From assembly GCA_947626615.1 (NCBI GenBank), contig CANQSW010000073.1, forward strand, positions 1 through 6,788: 6,788 nt of DNA. The letters are read 5' to 3'. The translations under genes and the position numbers were made by a program. The DNA is from an uncultured Peptococcaceae bacterium. GTDB taxonomy: Bacteria > Bacillota > Dehalobacteriia > UBA4068 > UBA4997. The notes beneath the pieces were generated by a model. It was given only the letters and a program-made list of their open reading frames with translations, was not told the origin of the DNA and searched no databases. This document shows positions 6,100 to 6,788 of the stretch, piece by piece; the stretch's first letter is position 1; each line of letters starts with the position of its first letter.

Positions 6100-6741
6100 A
6101 TGGCTTTTAAGGCCGAAATAAGCCTTCTGGGCAAGAGCAAAACGGAGCTTAAGGCAATTTGTCAGGCGGCGGGGTTTGCGCCGTTCAAGGGCGATATTTT
6201 GTTCCGCTGGCTGCAGGGCGGCACGCTGGATTACGCCGCGATGACCGATCTTTCCCGCGGCGAGCGCGCTTATCTGGCCGAGGCTTATCCGCTCGCCGCG
6301 CCACAGATCGTCAAGGAACAGAAAAGCGCCGACGGCACGACCGCCAAGCTGCTGCTGGATTTCGGCCGGGGCGACGACGAAGAGCAGCCCGTGCTGATCG
6401 AGCTGGTCGTCATGCTCTACGAGCGCGAATCCAGCCGCGACCGCCATACGCTGTGTATCAGCACCCAGGCGGGCTGTGCCATGCGCTGCGCCTTCTGCGC
6501 CACCGGGCTTTCCGGCCTGACGCGGAATTTGAGCGCGGGAGAGATCGTGGCGCAGGTCATTATGGGGCGGAACTGGCTGCGTGAGCATGATTTGGGCGAG
6601 GTGACCAACCTGGTTTTTATGGGCATGGGCGAGCCTTTGGCCAATTATGCCGCCCTCATGCAGGCTTTAGCTATTTTGAACGATCCGGCGGGCTGCAATA
6701 TCGGCCGGCGGCGCATGACGGTATCCACCTGCGTCGAGTAG
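6100..6741 (+). CDS. rlmN: 23S rRNA/tRNA adenine-C2 methyltransferase RlmN, C-terminally broken
   Basis: This radical-SAM enzyme makes 2-methyladenosine at A2503 of 23S rRNA and A37 of some tRNAs. Visible are the N-terminal helical domain (FKGDILFRWLQGG at 29-41, DYAAMTDLS at 44-52), the 4Fe-4S cluster motif C-x3-C-x2-C at Cys126, Cys130, Cys133 (GCAMRCAFC), and the SAM-contact motif FMGMGEPL at 173-180. Cys119, seven residues before the cluster, matches the catalytic Cys118 of E. coli. The chain matches the family up to MTVSTC (residue 211), where GLVP should follow, but reads Val-Glu-stop instead. Normal length is about 345-385, so about 40 percent is missing, including the methyl-carrying cysteine (Cys355 in E. 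coli). As it stands the product would be inactive. The break is most likely an assembly artefact near the contig end. The start is supported by GAGAGG seven nt upstream; the gap from rsmB is 24 nt. Confidence 0.9.
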   Translation: MAFKAEISLLGKSKTELKAICQAAGFAPFKGDILFRWLQGGTLDYAAMTDLSRGERAYLAEAYPLAAPQIVKEQKSADGTTAKLLLDFGRGDDEEQPVLIELVVMLYERESSRDRHTLCISTQAGCAMRCAFCATGLSGLTRNLSAGEIVAQVIMGRNWLREHDLGEVTNLVFMGMGEPLANYAALMQALAILNDPAGCNIGRRRMTVSTCVE

Positions 6742-6788
6742 GAGATGGGGATCTCGTTGATGGGCTTGGTGATGTCCAGCGCCGGGGC
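6733..6788 (-). other. Foreign-looking tail after the rlmN break
   Basis: These 56 bases do not encode the expected RlmN continuation in any forward frame. Read on the minus strand from 6788, they give an open frame, APALDITKPINEIPISYS, with G or C at the third position of all 18 codons and mostly C in the two-fold and Ile codons. That bias is stronger than in the neighbouring genes, which use many T- and A-ending codons. The peptide looks like coding sequence from a more GC-rich source, but I do not recognise the protein. Either this is a chimeric join or the edge of an inserted element. Confidence 0.45.

Overview
The window looks like a chromosomal segment of a GC-rich, spore-forming member of the Bacillota (Firmicutes), of the Clostridia or Negativicutes type. 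Three things point there: a complete cotJA-cotJB-cotJC spore-coat operon, a YlmH-type S4 protein, and the run def - fmt - yugP-like Zn-peptidase - rsmB - rlmN, a familiar housekeeping neighbourhood in that phylum. Shine-Dalgarno sites are strong and GTG and TTG starts occur. I cannot name the genus from the sequence alone.

Layout. (1) 3-386 (+): the C-terminal end of an SLC13/ArsB-type ion permease that enters from upstream. (2) 385-426: a hairpin with A-tract and T-tract flanks that serves as a shared bidirectional terminator between convergent genes. (3) 1501 down to 435 (-): the cotJABC operon, tightly packed, ending in a CotJC manganese-catalase-like protein with all expected dimanganese ligands. 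(4) 1502-1637: a 136-bp divergent intergenic region with candidate promoters both ways. (5) 1638-2423 (+): ylmH. (6) A near-consensus sigma-A promoter at 2432-2460, then def, fmt, a membrane Zn-peptidase, rsmB and rlmN, all on the + strand with short gaps, which reads as one operon.

Functionally the + strand operon concerns the start of protein life and ribosome maturation. Fmt formylates initiator Met-tRNA and Def removes the formyl group from new proteins. RsmB methylates 16S rRNA, RlmN methylates 23S rRNA and tRNA, and YlmH just upstream is a ribosome-associated RNA-binding protein. The cotJ genes belong to the spore coat.

The most anomalous spot is the last 56 bases. The rlmN reading frame matches its family up to the TC of the conserved STCG motif (about 6732), then stops within three codons. 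The remaining tail does not continue RlmN in any forward frame; instead it is open on the minus strand with only G or C at third codon positions. This looks like a chimeric assembly junction or, less likely, a real insertion or rearrangement. I did not find a convincing new biological system; the remaining genes belong to known families.
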